Assembly: GCA_003134785.1 (NCBI GenBank)
Contig: PLCN01000020.1
Location: 124,001-188,000, forward strand
From: Spartobacteria bacterium
GTDB taxonomy: Bacteria > Verrucomicrobiota > Verrucomicrobiia > Chthoniobacterales > UBA10450
Reading direction: 5' to 3'
DNA length: 64,000 nt
Part shown: positions 27,112 to 35,738 of the stretch, piece after piece
Position numbering within the stretch: position 1 is the first letter of the stretch
Layout: the number at the start of each line of letters is the position of its first letter
Notes under the pieces: generated by a model
Seen by the model: only the letters and a program-made list of their open reading frames with translations
What the model was told of the DNA's origin: nothing
Databases searched by the model: none
Translations under genes and position numbers: made by a program

Positions 27112-27914
27112 GCAAGTTCGATCTCGAAGGTTCCAACGCGCTAATCACGGGTGCGTCTGCCGGCATCGGGCGGGAATTCGCGCGGCAGTTGGCGGGACGC
27201 GCCCGCTCGCTCGTCCTGGTGGCGCGGCGGCGGGAGCGGCTGGAAGAATTGCGCGATGAACTGCCGAAGCGCGATCCGAATCTAAGTGTTTATATTCGAG
27301 TAACCGATTTGTCGGATCAGAGCGCGGTTATCGATTTGTGCGATTGGCTCGAACGCGAAAAGATCACGATCGATCTTCTCATTAACAACGCGGGACTCGG
27401 CGATCTGGGGTCGTTTGCGACGAGTGAGTTGCAACGCGTGAAGGAAATGTTGGCGGTGAATGTCACGGCTCTGACGCTGCTGACGCGATTGCTGCTTCCG
27501 GGAATGATCGCGCGAAAACGCGGCGCGATTCTCAACGTGAGTTCATCGGCCAGTTTCCTGCCGATCGCGGGGTTTGCAGTTTATGCGGCGACGAAGGCGT
27601 ACGTCACCAGTTTTTCCGAAGCGATCCGAGCGGAACTGCACGACACTGGCATAACCGTGACTTCACTGTGCCCAGGACCGGTACACACAGAGTTCACCAA
27701 GGTGGCTCATCGCAATGCAGCTTCGCGCAAGAAATCGGGTCCCGAGTTTACGCATGTCTCCGTCGAGACCGTCGTGCAAGAGGCGCTCGAGGCACTCGAA
27801 CGGAACAAGCCACTCGTTATCCCGGGCTTCGTCATGAAGCTAGCGATGCTACTCGTTAGGCTGACGCCAATGCCTATCCTGCGCCTGGCGTCGAGACTCT
27901 CGGCGAAAGTGTAG
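27108..27914 (+). CDS. Short-chain dehydrogenase/reductase
   Basis: 268 residues. A Rossmann fold with TGASAGIG (14-21, cofactor binding), ARRRERLEEL (basic residues that favour NADP), INNAG at 92-96, catalytic Ser in LNVSSSASF, YAATK (Tyr159/Lys163), and PGPVHTEF. This is the classical SDR type similar to DltE/YqjQ-like ketoreductases acting on acyl or keto substrates. The C-terminal hydrophobic stretch (KLAMLLVRLTPMPILRLA) could attach it to membrane. It is coupled to tesA by a 4-base overlap, so a role in lipid metabolism is a fair guess. Substrate unknown. Confidence 0.9.
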   Translation: MSKFDLEGSNALITGASAGIGREFARQLAGRARSLVLVARRRERLEELRDELPKRDPNLSVYIRVTDLSDQSAVIDLCDWLEREKITIDLLINNAGLGDLGSFATSELQRVKEMLAVNVTALTLLTRLLLPGMIARKRGAILNVSSSASFLPIAGFAVYAATKAYVTSFSEAIRAELHDTGITVTSLCPGPVHTEFTKVAHRNAASRKKSGPEFTHVSVETVVQEALEALERNKPLVIPGFVMKLAMLLVRLTPMPILRLASRLSAKV

Positions 27915-27919
27915 AGGCG

Positions 27920-28528
27920 TTATTTGTACTTCACCGAGCAGCCATAAGGCCGCGAGCTGGGCGTTGTGACCGTCTTACCAGCGAGCGATTCATCGAGCGC
28001 GACTTTGACGTAATTTGTCGCGCTCGCGATGTCGGAAGGATTCGCGGTGGGTTTGCTGTCGATGGCGCCTTCGTAAATCACTTTGCCTTCGGGATTGATG
28101 ATGAACATGTGGGGCGTGTTCTTCGCGCCATAGCTCCGGCCGGCCTTACCATCGGGATCGAGGAGGAACGCGGTCGAACGCGCTTTCCATTCCGCAATCT
28201 TCGCATTCGCCTGCTCGGCCGTGAGGTTGCCCTCCGTTCCCGGGGCGGACGAATCGATCGTGAGCCAGACGACGCCTTTGCTGGTAAATTCCTGCTGCAA
28301 TTTCTGCATGTTGCCGCTGCCGTAATGCTTCTTCACGAACGGGCACTCGGGATTGAACCATTCCAACACGACGTATTTGCCTTTGTATTGCGAAAGAGTC
28401 TGCGTCTTGCCCTTCGAATCGGTCGCCGAAATATCGGGCGCCGTGCTGCCGACGGGCGGTGAATCGGCGGCGAAGAGGGCGGTGGCAACGAGAGAGACAG
28501 CGAGGCTAAGAAGAAGTTTGGTTTTCAT
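27920..28528 (-). CDS. Exported redoxin (AhpC/TSA-like thioredoxin fold)
   Basis: 202 residues with a signal peptide (MKTKLLLSLAVSLVATALFA). The redoxin domain has APDISATDSKGKTQTLSQYKG cut here to its start, EWFNPECPFVKKHY with one conserved Cys in the CxxC position (ECPF, so no second Cys), and NTPHMFIINPEGKVIYEGAID. A further Cys lies near the C-terminus (YGCSVKY). It is likely a periplasmic thiol peroxidase or reductase partner. The DsbD-like gene ends 2 bases upstream on the same strand and probably supplies its electrons. Confidence 0.9.
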   Translation of the reverse strand: MKTKLLLSLAVSLVATALFAADSPPVGSTAPDISATDSKGKTQTLSQYKGKYVVLEWFNPECPFVKKHYGSGNMQKLQQEFTSKGVVWLTIDSSAPGTEGNLTAEQANAKIAEWKARSTAFLLDPDGKAGRSYGAKNTPHMFIINPEGKVIYEGAIDSKPTANPSDIASATNYVKVALDESLAGKTVTTPSSRPYGCSVKYK

Positions 28529-28530
28529 TT

Positions 28531-30690
28531 TTATTCAGCGGCAACGTGAGGTGTTACGGTTTCGAGTTTATCCAAAATGATGCTTTGGGTGAGCAGCTCC
28601 GGAAACAAAATCGGTTCCGCGTTCCTGCCATCTGGGTAAAGCACATACATTGGGACACCGGGCCGGCCAAATTGTTTCAAAATTTTCGTGATGGCGGGAT
28701 CGGCGTTCGTCCAGTCGGCTTTGAATTTGACGATGCCGCGCCGTTGAAACGCGTCGCGCACGGCGCTGCTTTCGAGCACGGTGGCTTCGTTGAATTTGCA
28801 GGTCAGGCACCAGGCCGCGGTGAAATCGACGAAGACAGCGCGGCCTTGTTCGAGTTCGGTCTGCAAACGTTCTGGCGTGAACGCGAGCCAGTCGCCATGC
28901 GTTTGGGTGTCGCCGGATGCGAGTTTCGTATCGTTGAATTTTTCGCCGATGAAATAAAGGCCGCTGCCGATCACGAGCACGAGCATGAGCACGATGGAAA
29001 CCAAGCGGCTCATGACGGAAGCGGTCGGCCCGAGGAAGGCGCCTTTCATCCAACAGGCGACGCTCAGCGCGAGCAGGAAGCACGAAGTCCAGATAACTGC
29101 TTCGACGCCACGCTCCGCGCCAATGACCCAGAGCAGAAAGAGTAAGGTGGCGAGGAGAAAAAAACCCATCAGTTGTTTCACGCGCTCCATCCAGGCCCCG
29201 GGTTTCGGCAGGAGGCGTAGCCATGCCGGCTGCGCGGAAAGAAGAAAATAAGGAGAACTCATCCCCGCGGCGATCGCGACGAACATGGCGAGAATCGTCC
29301 AGCCCGATTGAGTGAAGGCGAATCCGAGGGCCGTGCCGAGAAACGGCGCGGTGCATGGCGTCGCAAGGACGGTCGCGAAAACGCCTTGGAAAAACGAACC
29401 GGCGTCCCCTTCCCGCGCGGTCCACGCGAGCAAGCCGCGATTCGCGCTTTGCGGCAATGAGATTTCAAAGACGCCAAACAAGTTGAGCGCGAAGACGAGC
29501 ACGACCGCGCTCATGATGAGAACGAAGTACGGGTTGGTGAATTGAAACGCCCAGGTGATTTCGCGGCCGGCTGATTTTAGCGCGATCAGCAAAAGCGCGA
29601 GCCCGATAAACCACGCGAAGATTCCGGCGACGAAGGCGAGACCACTGCGCAGGATGCGGCCACGACTCTGGCCGGCGTGCTGAATGAATCCGAAAATCTT
29701 GAGCGAGATGACGGGCAAAACGCACGGCATCAAATTAAGGATGAAACCGCCGAGAAAACCGAAGAGGAGAAATTTCGCGAGTCCTCTCGGTGCGCCCGCA
29801 GGCGACGGGGAAACGCTGGAAGCCGAAACTGAGGCATTGCCAGTGCGCAGCCACGCGTTGCGACCCGGGCCATTCGCGTCCTGTCCGAAGACGACGATTC
29901 CACTGAGCGACGACAGTTTTTCATCCTGGGTTTCGATAGAAACGCTAAACGTGATTTTCCCCCCAGGGGCGCGCTCCGTTTTCGGATGGCCGACGACCAC
30001 GGTGCCCTGAGGAAGCGGAAAAAAATCGACGACGGGATAATTCGCCAGCGCCGCGCTCGTGACCGTGAGAAACAGCTCGGAACCAGTCCGCTTCCAACTC
30101 GCGCTGGCAGTGCTGCCCTCGGGCCAGGCTTGCGGCAGCGCGCGGCGGTAGCGTGCGAAAAGATCTTCATTGGCCGGTGCGTTTTGAGCAGCGACTGGCA
30201 GCTCGAGTTGAAGCTTCGCGCTTCCAGGAATGCAGATTTTTTCGCAGACGAGCCAATTCGCTTCGGCGGACAGATTAGCCACAGCTCCCGTCAGCGGCGC
30301 TGGCGGAGTGATTTCCTGGAGGAGCAAGACTTCGTCGTGGTAGCCGTAAATCTGAATATCGCCGGGCTCGTTTAGCTTGAGCGGAATCGGCCACTGGATT
30401 TCGCCGGCTTTCCATCCATCCGGCAATTTCCATTTCGTTTCTGTGGCGATGCCGGCATCGCCAGGGAATTTCCAATAGGTGTGCCAGTTGGGGGCCATCC
30501 GCAGGAGCAATCCTACCGTGAACGGTTTTCCAGGAACGATCGCGGTGACATCGGCGACCAGGCTCGCGCGGACCAACTCGCGGCCCTCCCACGTCTGACT
30601 CTGGCCGGAACGCGGCAGCGCCGCGAGCAAGAGCATCGCAAAAAATGCGATGGACCAGGGACGGCGCGAGATCATGCGCTTACTTACCAT
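28531..30690 (-). CDS. DsbD-like thiol:disulfide interchange protein
   Basis: 719 residues. Signal peptide at the N-terminus (an alternative ATG at 30675 begins MISRRPWS). An N-terminal periplasmic DsbD-alpha-like domain (about 30-270; GLLLRMAPNWHTYWKFPG) is followed by eight or nine membrane helices from about 300 (LLFGFLGGFILNLMPCVLPV holds the channel Cys; ATPCTAPFLG the second). A C-terminal thioredoxin domain carries FVDFTAAWCLTCKFNEAT with CxxC. It passes electrons from cytoplasmic thioredoxin across the membrane to periplasmic partners. The redoxin gene lies 2 bases downstream and is the likely client. Confidence 0.93.
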   Translation of the reverse strand: MVSKRMISRRPWSIAFFAMLLLAALPRSGQSQTWEGRELVRASLVADVTAIVPGKPFTVGLLLRMAPNWHTYWKFPGDAGIATETKWKLPDGWKAGEIQWPIPLKLNEPGDIQIYGYHDEVLLLQEITPPAPLTGAVANLSAEANWLVCEKICIPGSAKLQLELPVAAQNAPANEDLFARYRRALPQAWPEGSTASASWKRTGSELFLTVTSAALANYPVVDFFPLPQGTVVVGHPKTERAPGGKITFSVSIETQDEKLSSLSGIVVFGQDANGPGRNAWLRTGNASVSASSVSPSPAGAPRGLAKFLLFGFLGGFILNLMPCVLPVISLKIFGFIQHAGQSRGRILRSGLAFVAGIFAWFIGLALLLIALKSAGREITWAFQFTNPYFVLIMSAVVLVFALNLFGVFEISLPQSANRGLLAWTAREGDAGSFFQGVFATVLATPCTAPFLGTALGFAFTQSGWTILAMFVAIAAGMSSPYFLLSAQPAWLRLLPKPGAWMERVKQLMGFFLLATLLFLLWVIGAERGVEAVIWTSCFLLALSVACWMKGAFLGPTASVMSRLVSIVLMLVLVIGSGLYFIGEKFNDTKLASGDTQTHGDWLAFTPERLQTELEQGRAVFVDFTAAWCLTCKFNEATVLESSAVRDAFQRRGIVKFKADWTNADPAITKILKQFGRPGVPMYVLYPDGRNAEPILFPELLTQSIILDKLETVTPHVAAE

Positions 30691-30751
30691 CAGCGCATCC
30701 GCGCGGCAACGTGACCCGGCCGGTGGCTCGCAGTCTGCTCTGAATTACTGC

Positions 30752-30979
30752 ATGCGAACCGCTGTCGTAATTCTTATCATGGCCGGCCTCGGCGGCGTTT
30801 TCCTCGTGCAGAAGCATCACGAACATGAAGCCGCCATCGCAAAAGCCGCGGCTCCGCAAACCGCCGCGTCACCGCGCCCGGTCAGCGAACATGATTGGGC
30901 GAAGCATGCGCTCGACACGACGGCAAAGGTGACGCGTCAGGTCGTGCAGCAGCGAAAAGAAGACGGCGTTCGGAAGTAA
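30752..30979 (+). CDS. Small single-pass membrane protein of unknown function
   Basis: 75 residues from ATG 30752 (MRTAVVILIMAGLGGVFLVQKHH). One N-terminal hydrophobic segment, then a short soluble tail rich in Ala, Lys and His (HHEHEAAIAKAAAPQTAAS) ending KEDGVRK. The in-frame extension upstream to 30650 overlaps the divergent DsbD-like start and is unlikely. No family recognised. It is divergent from the dsbD-redoxin unit and is followed by a large palindromic element. Confidence 0.6.
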   Translation: MRTAVVILIMAGLGGVFLVQKHHEHEAAIAKAAAPQTAASPRPVSEHDWAKHALDTTAKVTRQVVQQRKEDGVRK

Positions 30980-31012
30980 ATCATCGCACTGCGATCGCGG
31001 TCGATCTTCCGT

Positions 31013-31268
31013 CTGGGTAGCGCACGCGTCACGCGTGCTGGGTTCGGCGTCTCGCCGAAACGAACTTCAAAATCGACGACAAGGGTACGCGGGAGCTAAC
31101 GAGCTTGCCGTCGCCGTGGCTAAAGGATCTTCTGTAGCGGCGGTCTATGACCGCCGTCGAGCTGGCACTTAATTCGGTTCGGCGGTCATAGACCGCCGCT
31201 ACAGAAAATTCGCGACTCGCGAAGGGCTTTCGAAGTCGACACGCACGCGAGGCGCGTGCGCTACCCAG
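31013..31268. repeat. MITE-like palindromic element, family B (copy 2), with family A nested inside
   Basis: Ends CTGGGTAGCGCACGCG at 31013-31028 and its inverse CGCGTGCGCTACCCAG at 31253-31268; the longer arms (31013-31041 and 31240-31268) are imperfect. The left arm is followed by a hairpin TTCGGCG-tct-CGCCGAA and CGAACTTC, as in copy 1. The right end abuts the next gene's stop. The whole gap from 30980 to 31269 is repeat. Confidence 0.85.
31132..31204. repeat. Palindromic repeat, family A (copy 2)
   Basis: Perfect 25-base inverted arms at 31132-31156 and 31180-31204 (core GGCGGTCTATGACCGCC), 23-base loop. It lies inside family B copy 2. Confidence 0.92.
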
Positions 31269-31269
31269 C

Positions 31270-31839
31270 TTATTTTACCACCGCTTGAGACAATCGCTGG
31301 CGAATCGCCGCTTTGAAATCCGCCGTCGAGAGGGACTCGCCGGAGACAGTCGCATTCTCGGTTTTCCCCAGCGTCGCCACATTCGAGACCCGCGCGCCGC
31401 TGTCCTTGGCGACAGTCTCGCGGCCATTCTCATCCTTTAGAACATGGAACCGCCCATGCATGATCCCGACCAGCGGCACGAATTGGTTGCCATTGTGTTC
31501 GACGAAAAGAATGTCTCGATCGCCCACTTTGAATTTAGGCGCGTCGGACACTTCCATCGTGTCCTTACCCACGGTGCCTCCGAGCATCCGGATGGTGTAG
31601 CTGTTCCCCGGATTACCCTTGATGGCGTCTTCAATCGCGAAGGTCACAAAAGTGACGATACGATGTTCAGGTCCTTCGCCGATCCATTGTGAATGTGCTT
31701 CCGTGACCGCGCCCTGAAAGATCAACTCCGCTTCAGTGACCAGCTCATCAAACGTGGGCGGAATAACGGTGGTAGAGCGAACGCTCGCCGTTGCGAGAGC
31801 AAGGCATAAAATCGGGAGGAGGCAGCGGGTCAGTTTCAT
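31270..31839 (-). CDS. Secreted protein of unknown function
   Basis: 189 residues with a signal peptide (MKLTRCLLPILCLALATASVRS). The mature chain is beta-rich: LVTEAELIFQGAVTEAHSQW, FAIEDAIKGN, YTIRMLGGTVG, KVGDRDILFVEHNG and GIMHGRFHVL. This looks like an OB- or FHA-like small beta domain, but no family is identified with confidence. The layout (signal for export, then a GDRxILFV segment) recurs in proteins encoded next to secreted matrixin-type proteases, and here the protease gene lies about 110 bases away on the same strand. Its stop sits 2 bases from palindromic element B. Confidence 0.75.
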   Translation of the reverse strand: MKLTRCLLPILCLALATASVRSTTVIPPTFDELVTEAELIFQGAVTEAHSQWIGEGPEHRIVTFVTFAIEDAIKGNPGNSYTIRMLGGTVGKDTMEVSDAPKFKVGDRDILFVEHNGNQFVPLVGIMHGRFHVLKDENGRETVAKDSGARVSNVATLGKTENATVSGESLSTADFKAAIRQRLSQAVVK

Positions 31840-31950
31840 AGGTGGTTCAGCGTGGGTTTGGGATAATTTACGTTCGAATGACTTTTATTCAACGGGCGAA
31901 ACCCGGCGCGATCCTCGCGAAAATTTCCAAGCGCTCGCTCATTCAAAAAA

Positions 31951-33414
31951 TTACGGATCTAGGTCGTAGACTTCCACCAAGGCGACGCCGGTAGTGTTGT
32001 TCGCGCCACGGACCACCGCAGTGTAGTTTCCCGCTCCCAGCGTGGCGATCACGGCGGACTCCCGGTTATTGGTCGGTGCAACGGTGCTCTGGATAATTTC
32101 GTTCGCCTGTGGGCCATTGGCCCAATCGTCGTTCGCAGCGATCAAGTTTCCGGAGCCGTCATGCAATTCCAAAACGGGATCGGCCAGGACGTCAGTGATC
32201 GGGCTGGATCCGCCGCCAAGTGAAGGCCCGAGAGCACGGACTATTACTCTTTTCGCGTCGCTGCCTTGAACGATCAATCCGCCGATCATCGCTTCATCGT
32301 CGGCTTCCACGCGGCCCCGGGTTGAGATGTTGACCAGTCGGGTCGCATTGCCATCAAGTTCGTATGCTTCCACTAAAGCCACACCCTGGCCGCCGCCGTA
32401 TCCGCTTACGACCGCAGTGTAACTTCCCGGCGCCAATGTAGCGATGATCGCCGATTCAGCCGTGTTGCTGGGAGCAACGCCGCTCTGCTGAATCTCGACC
32501 ACTTGCGGGCTGACGAGCCAATCGTTGTTTGCTGCGATCACCGCGCCGGTCGAATCGTGCAACTCCAAATTTGGATCGGCCATGGCATTCGCCACCCCCA
32601 TGGCGGCAAGCGAAGGCCCGATCGCTCGCAAAATCAATTTCTTCGGCTCCGAACCCCTAATAATGAAACCGCCAATCAAGAGGTTCTCGCCCAATCCGAC
32701 GTTCATTCGCGTGGAGATATTTGCGAGATGACTCGCAGAGCCTGGTCCCGGAGTGGGCGTCGGAAGCGGGGGCGGAGTAGGAGTTGGCAGGGCCGGCACG
32801 CCGTAGAGATATTGCCCGCCGTGGATGTCGTCGTCCGAAAGGACTTCCTGATTACTCACGACTGAGTTCATCACCGCAATGACATGCTGTCCGCCGGTAT
32901 CGGGATGTCCCAGACCGAGGGTATGGCCCAGCTCATGGAGAAAAACGCGCCGGATATCCGCAATGGCGGTACTATGAGGCGGGAATTGCAGCGGACCCCG
33001 GTAGGAGTCAAATTTTGCCGCGGTATTAAAAAGTGTATCGGATTCGATGAAGGTCGACCCCGAGTAAGTGAGATAGGTGATTGCGAGTGTGCTTCCGCCA
33101 AAGGATTGGCCGAAAACAGTACTCGAAAACGCGACCGAGTTCACGTGATCATTCTTGCCAGCTGGAGAACCTGGGCCCACCGGGCTTACGACCTGGATAC
33201 GCAGCAGCTTTTCGTTCCACATGCCCGCGACGGGGACCACGGCATCGTCCCAGGAAGTGTTACCGTCTTGAAGGGTTCGGCCCGCACTTCCGAGGTTCAA
33301 TTGCACAACGAGCACAGTGCCAGACGGCCAGCTCTGTCCTTCAAGCACATAACCGTGCGATGTGCTGGCGAAACCTGCGAGGGCGATCGCGAGGAAGCAA
33401 AGCGCGAACTTCAT
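31951..33414 (-). CDS. Secreted matrixin-like metalloprotease with tandem NISTR/GGFI module
   Basis: 487 residues from ATG 33414 (signal MKFALCFLAIALAGFASTSHG); a further upstream frame exists but would bury the signal. The peptidase domain (about 25-210) carries the extended zinc motif HELGHTLGLGHPD (HExxHxxGxxH) and AVMNSVV, the Met-turn. A Pro/Thr linker (PTPTPPPLPTPTPGPG) joins it to two C-terminal modules: ANISTRMNVGLGENLLIGGF then VNISTRGRVEADDEAMIGG, each with IRAIGPSL or VRALGPSL, LELHD, NDW and ESAVIATL. It ends VEVYDLDP. A zinc endopeptidase exported and probably surface held. It could process the other module-bearing proteins; that is speculation. Confidence 0.9.
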   Translation of the reverse strand: MKFALCFLAIALAGFASTSHGYVLEGQSWPSGTVLVVQLNLGSAGRTLQDGNTSWDDAVVPVAGMWNEKLLRIQVVSPVGPGSPAGKNDHVNSVAFSSTVFGQSFGGSTLAITYLTYSGSTFIESDTLFNTAAKFDSYRGPLQFPPHSTAIADIRRVFLHELGHTLGLGHPDTGGQHVIAVMNSVVSNQEVLSDDDIHGGQYLYGVPALPTPTPPPLPTPTPGPGSASHLANISTRMNVGLGENLLIGGFIIRGSEPKKLILRAIGPSLAAMGVANAMADPNLELHDSTGAVIAANNDWLVSPQVVEIQQSGVAPSNTAESAIIATLAPGSYTAVVSGYGGGQGVALVEAYELDGNATRLVNISTRGRVEADDEAMIGGLIVQGSDAKRVIVRALGPSLGGGSSPITDVLADPVLELHDGSGNLIAANDDWANGPQANEIIQSTVAPTNNRESAVIATLGAGNYTAVVRGANNTTGVALVEVYDLDP

Positions 33415-33624
33415 CGCGGATATCTTGTAATGGACAGGCCCCAAAGAAGATAGCGGTTTATCAACGGAGAAGATTTGAAGGGGGTTGCGCTTCATAATCT
33501 CCATAAAAGCAGGAAACGTACGCGCGCCGCCGAAAGTCAGGGATTTTTTCACAGCGCTTCGTAAAAAAGATGCGCGCTCTCCGATCGCCTCTAACTCGCC
33601 CGCGAGTGAGAATCGCGCTGAAAA

Positions 33625-34155
33625 TTACGGAACCAGAAAAATTTTGCCCGAATACGGATCCTTCACCTTGCTTCCGGAGGTGTAGCCGTTCACATCGACA
33701 TAACCGCCGCTCGGATCAAACGGACTGAATACGTAACCGGGTTTTCCGGGCACCGGTTTCGCGGTCGGGTATTGCGGAGGCTGACTAGTCACGCTGCGCG
33801 GCCCTGGCGTCGGACTGGGCTTCGATTTCTCGACTGTCGCTGTTCGCGAAACGCGCGGAGTGGCCGTGGGGCTGGGCTGGTTTTGCGTCGTCACTTGCCG
33901 GCGTGGCTGATTCCGATCACTGGGCGCAACCGTGACGGTTCTGCCCGGAGTATTGACATCCGAAGTCGTAGTTGTCGTGGTCGTCGTCGTTTCCGCGGGC
34001 GAGTCAACCCGCTGGCGGACGAAATTGGCGGGCGCATCCAGCACGCGGAACGAAGTCACCGCTACGTCGTGCGCCGTGCTACACCCGCTCAGAACGATCG
34101 TCCCCAAAAGTAGAATCCGTCGGGCGGCTTTCACGCGACTACTCTTATATCGCAT
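33625..34155 (-). CDS. Lipoprotein with Pro/Thr-rich low-complexity middle
   Basis: 176 residues from ATG 34155 (an in-frame GTG lies at 34164). The N-terminus has basic residues, a hydrophobic stretch and the lipobox LSGC, so the protein should be lipid-anchored. The middle has a run of nine Thr and repeated PSPTATP/PSPTPGP text, probably disordered. The C-terminal 45 residues are ordered and rich in Gly, Tyr and Pro (PGYVFSPFDPSGGYVDVNG, then DPYSGKIFLVP). I recognise this tail as typical of small verrucomicrobial lipoproteins, without known function. No operon partner; the threonine aldolase gene is 44 bases further upstream on the same strand. Confidence 0.75.
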   Translation of the reverse strand: MRYKSSRVKAARRILLLGTIVLSGCSTAHDVAVTSFRVLDAPANFVRQRVDSPAETTTTTTTTTSDVNTPGRTVTVAPSDRNQPRRQVTTQNQPSPTATPRVSRTATVEKSKPSPTPGPRSVTSQPPQYPTAKPVPGKPGYVFSPFDPSGGYVDVNGYTSGSKVKDPYSGKIFLVP

Positions 34156-34199
34156 TCTCGGCACTGCCAGAGAATTTCTTCAGCGACAGACGTACTGCT

Positions 34200-35258
34200 T
34201 CACGAGGAAACATTGCGGCCGCTGCTTTTCAAATCCTGAATAAAATCATCGATGTCCTTTTCCGTCACGGACCAGGAACACATCAATCGATAAACATCCG
34301 GCTCGATGAACTTATAAAATTGCCAGCCGCGGCCGTGTAGTTGCGTGACGAGGTCATCGGGCATCCGCAAAAAGACGGCACTCGCCTCACGCGGAAATTC
34401 CAGCTTCATTCCCGCTTTGGATAATTTTTCCGCCAGCGTTTTCGCGCGTGAATTCGCGCGCCGGGCATTCTCGATCCAAACCTCACCGCTCAGCAAACCG
34501 GCCCAGGGCGCAGCGAGAAAACGCAGCTTCGAGGCAAGCTGCCCCGCTTGCTTGGCGCGGTAATCGAATTCATCTGCCAGCTCCTTCTTGAAAAAAATTA
34601 CCAGCTCACCGGCCGCGGTCCCGTTTTTTGTTCCACCGAAACAAAGTGCATCCACGCCGGCTTCCCACGTGATTGCCTTCGGCGCGCAATCGAGCGCCGC
34701 GACCGCGTTGGCGAAACGCGCTCCATCCATGTGCAGGAAAAGCGAGCGCGCTCGCGCGAACTCCGCAATCCTCTCGATCTCATTGCGCCGGTACACGGTC
34801 CCCAGCTCGGTCGCCTGCGTGATGCTGATCACGCGCGGTTTCGGTGCATGCAATCCGCGCTGCCGCTGCTCGAGAAACACCGCTTCAACTTCCGTCAGGT
34901 CGAGTTTTCCGGCGGCCCCCGACGTCGGAAGCAACTTCAATCCGCCACCGAAAAATTCCGGGCCGCCGCATTCGTCCGTTTCGATGTGCGCGGACTCGTG
35001 ACAAATAACGCTGTGGTACGAACGGGCCAGGTGCGCGAGGGCAAGTGAATTTGCCGCCGTTCCGTTGAAAACGAAAAAGACTTCGCAATCGGTCTCGAAG
35101 ATTTCCCGCACGCGATCGGACACGCGTTGGGTCCACTTATCGTCGCCATAGGAAGCAGCTCCCTCCGCATTCGCTTCCACGAGCGCCGCCCACGCCTCCG
35201 GGCAAATCGCCGCGGTGTTATCGCTCGCGAATTCGTATCGATCTGGCGCCGCGGTCAT
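34200..35258 (-). CDS. ltaE: Low-specificity L-threonine aldolase-like PLP enzyme
   Basis: 352 residues, normal for the family. A fold type I PLP enzyme: FVFNGTAANSLALAHL (cofactor phosphate region), HESAHIETDECGGPEFFGGG cut to HESAHIETDE, LFLHMDGARFANAVAAL (Asp binding the pyridine), and CFGGTKNGTAAGE with the Schiff-base Lys. It cleaves L-threonine or L-allo-threonine to glycine and acetaldehyde in the cytoplasm, supplying glycine or C2 units. A related serine-, alanine- or phenylserine-specific aldolase cannot be excluded. It stands alone, upstream of the lipoprotein gene. Confidence 0.88.
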   Translation of the reverse strand: MTAAPDRYEFASDNTAAICPEAWAALVEANAEGAASYGDDKWTQRVSDRVREIFETDCEVFFVFNGTAANSLALAHLARSYHSVICHESAHIETDECGGPEFFGGGLKLLPTSGAAGKLDLTEVEAVFLEQRQRGLHAPKPRVISITQATELGTVYRRNEIERIAEFARARSLFLHMDGARFANAVAALDCAPKAITWEAGVDALCFGGTKNGTAAGELVIFFKKELADEFDYRAKQAGQLASKLRFLAAPWAGLLSGEVWIENARRANSRAKTLAEKLSKAGMKLEFPREASAVFLRMPDDLVTQLHGRGWQFYKFIEPDVYRLMCSWSVTEKDIDDFIQDLKSSGRNVSS

Positions 35259-35401
35259 CGAGCGTTTTTCCTACGCGACTTCCCGCCGCGGAGCAAACGC
35301 TGACGCCGTCTCAATCCCCGGACAAAAAGATCGCCTGGCTGGAACTTCCGAGCATGACCCGGAACTCCACCAGGCGGATCCCTCTACTGGCGTCCTAACT
35401 C

Positions 35402-35518
35402 CTATGTGCAACCACGCAGCAGAAAAAACAAAAACAAAATCGGAATCGGAATTCCAAGGAGCCACAGCAAAATATATCCCGCGGCCCCCACTTGCTTGAT
35501 TCGCTCTTTGAGTTTCAT
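35402..35518 (-). CDS. 38-residue single-pass membrane protein
   Basis: A very short gene: ATG at 35518, stop at 35402, with AAAGGA about 8 bases upstream as a ribosome-binding site. It begins MKLKERIKQVGAAGYILL and continues with WLLGIPIPILFLFFLL, ending RGCT. The amphipathic basic start, one hydrophobic helix with an IPIP kink, and a terminal Arg-Gly-Cys are features of a small hypothetical family that I have seen in several Gram-negative phyla; the function is unknown. The surrounding 480-base gap otherwise has no gene except palindromes to its right. Confidence 0.75.
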   Translation of the reverse strand: MKLKERIKQVGAAGYILLWLLGIPIPILFLFFLLRGCT

Positions 35519-35604
35519 ATCGATTTGATCCTTTCGCTGTCAGTAGTCATTTCGCAGCACGCCTCTTGGCTGATCGTGTGAAAGAATTAAATTTCTCTTC
35601 CTAC

Positions 35605-35678
35605 TCGTGCTCGTGATCGTGCTCGAATCGTCCCTTTCCTCCCCCAGATCGATCACGAGCACGATTACGATTACGATT
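35605..35678. repeat. Inverted repeat and hexamer tandem
   Basis: TCGTGCTCGTGATCG (35605-35619) pairs with CGATCACGAGCACGA (35650-35664). Three hexamers ACGATT follow at 35661-35678. It sits about 60 bases before putA. No gene in the rest of the gap. Confidence 0.75.
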
Positions 35679-35738
35679 GGAATTACGACCTAACGGATCG
35701 GCTTTGCCGAATCTGAGCGGCGGAGTTAGAATCGCGTC

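Noticed and set aside
25540-31268. Insertion sequences
   Set aside because: Family B elements have inverted ends but no transposase; they are non-autonomous at most.
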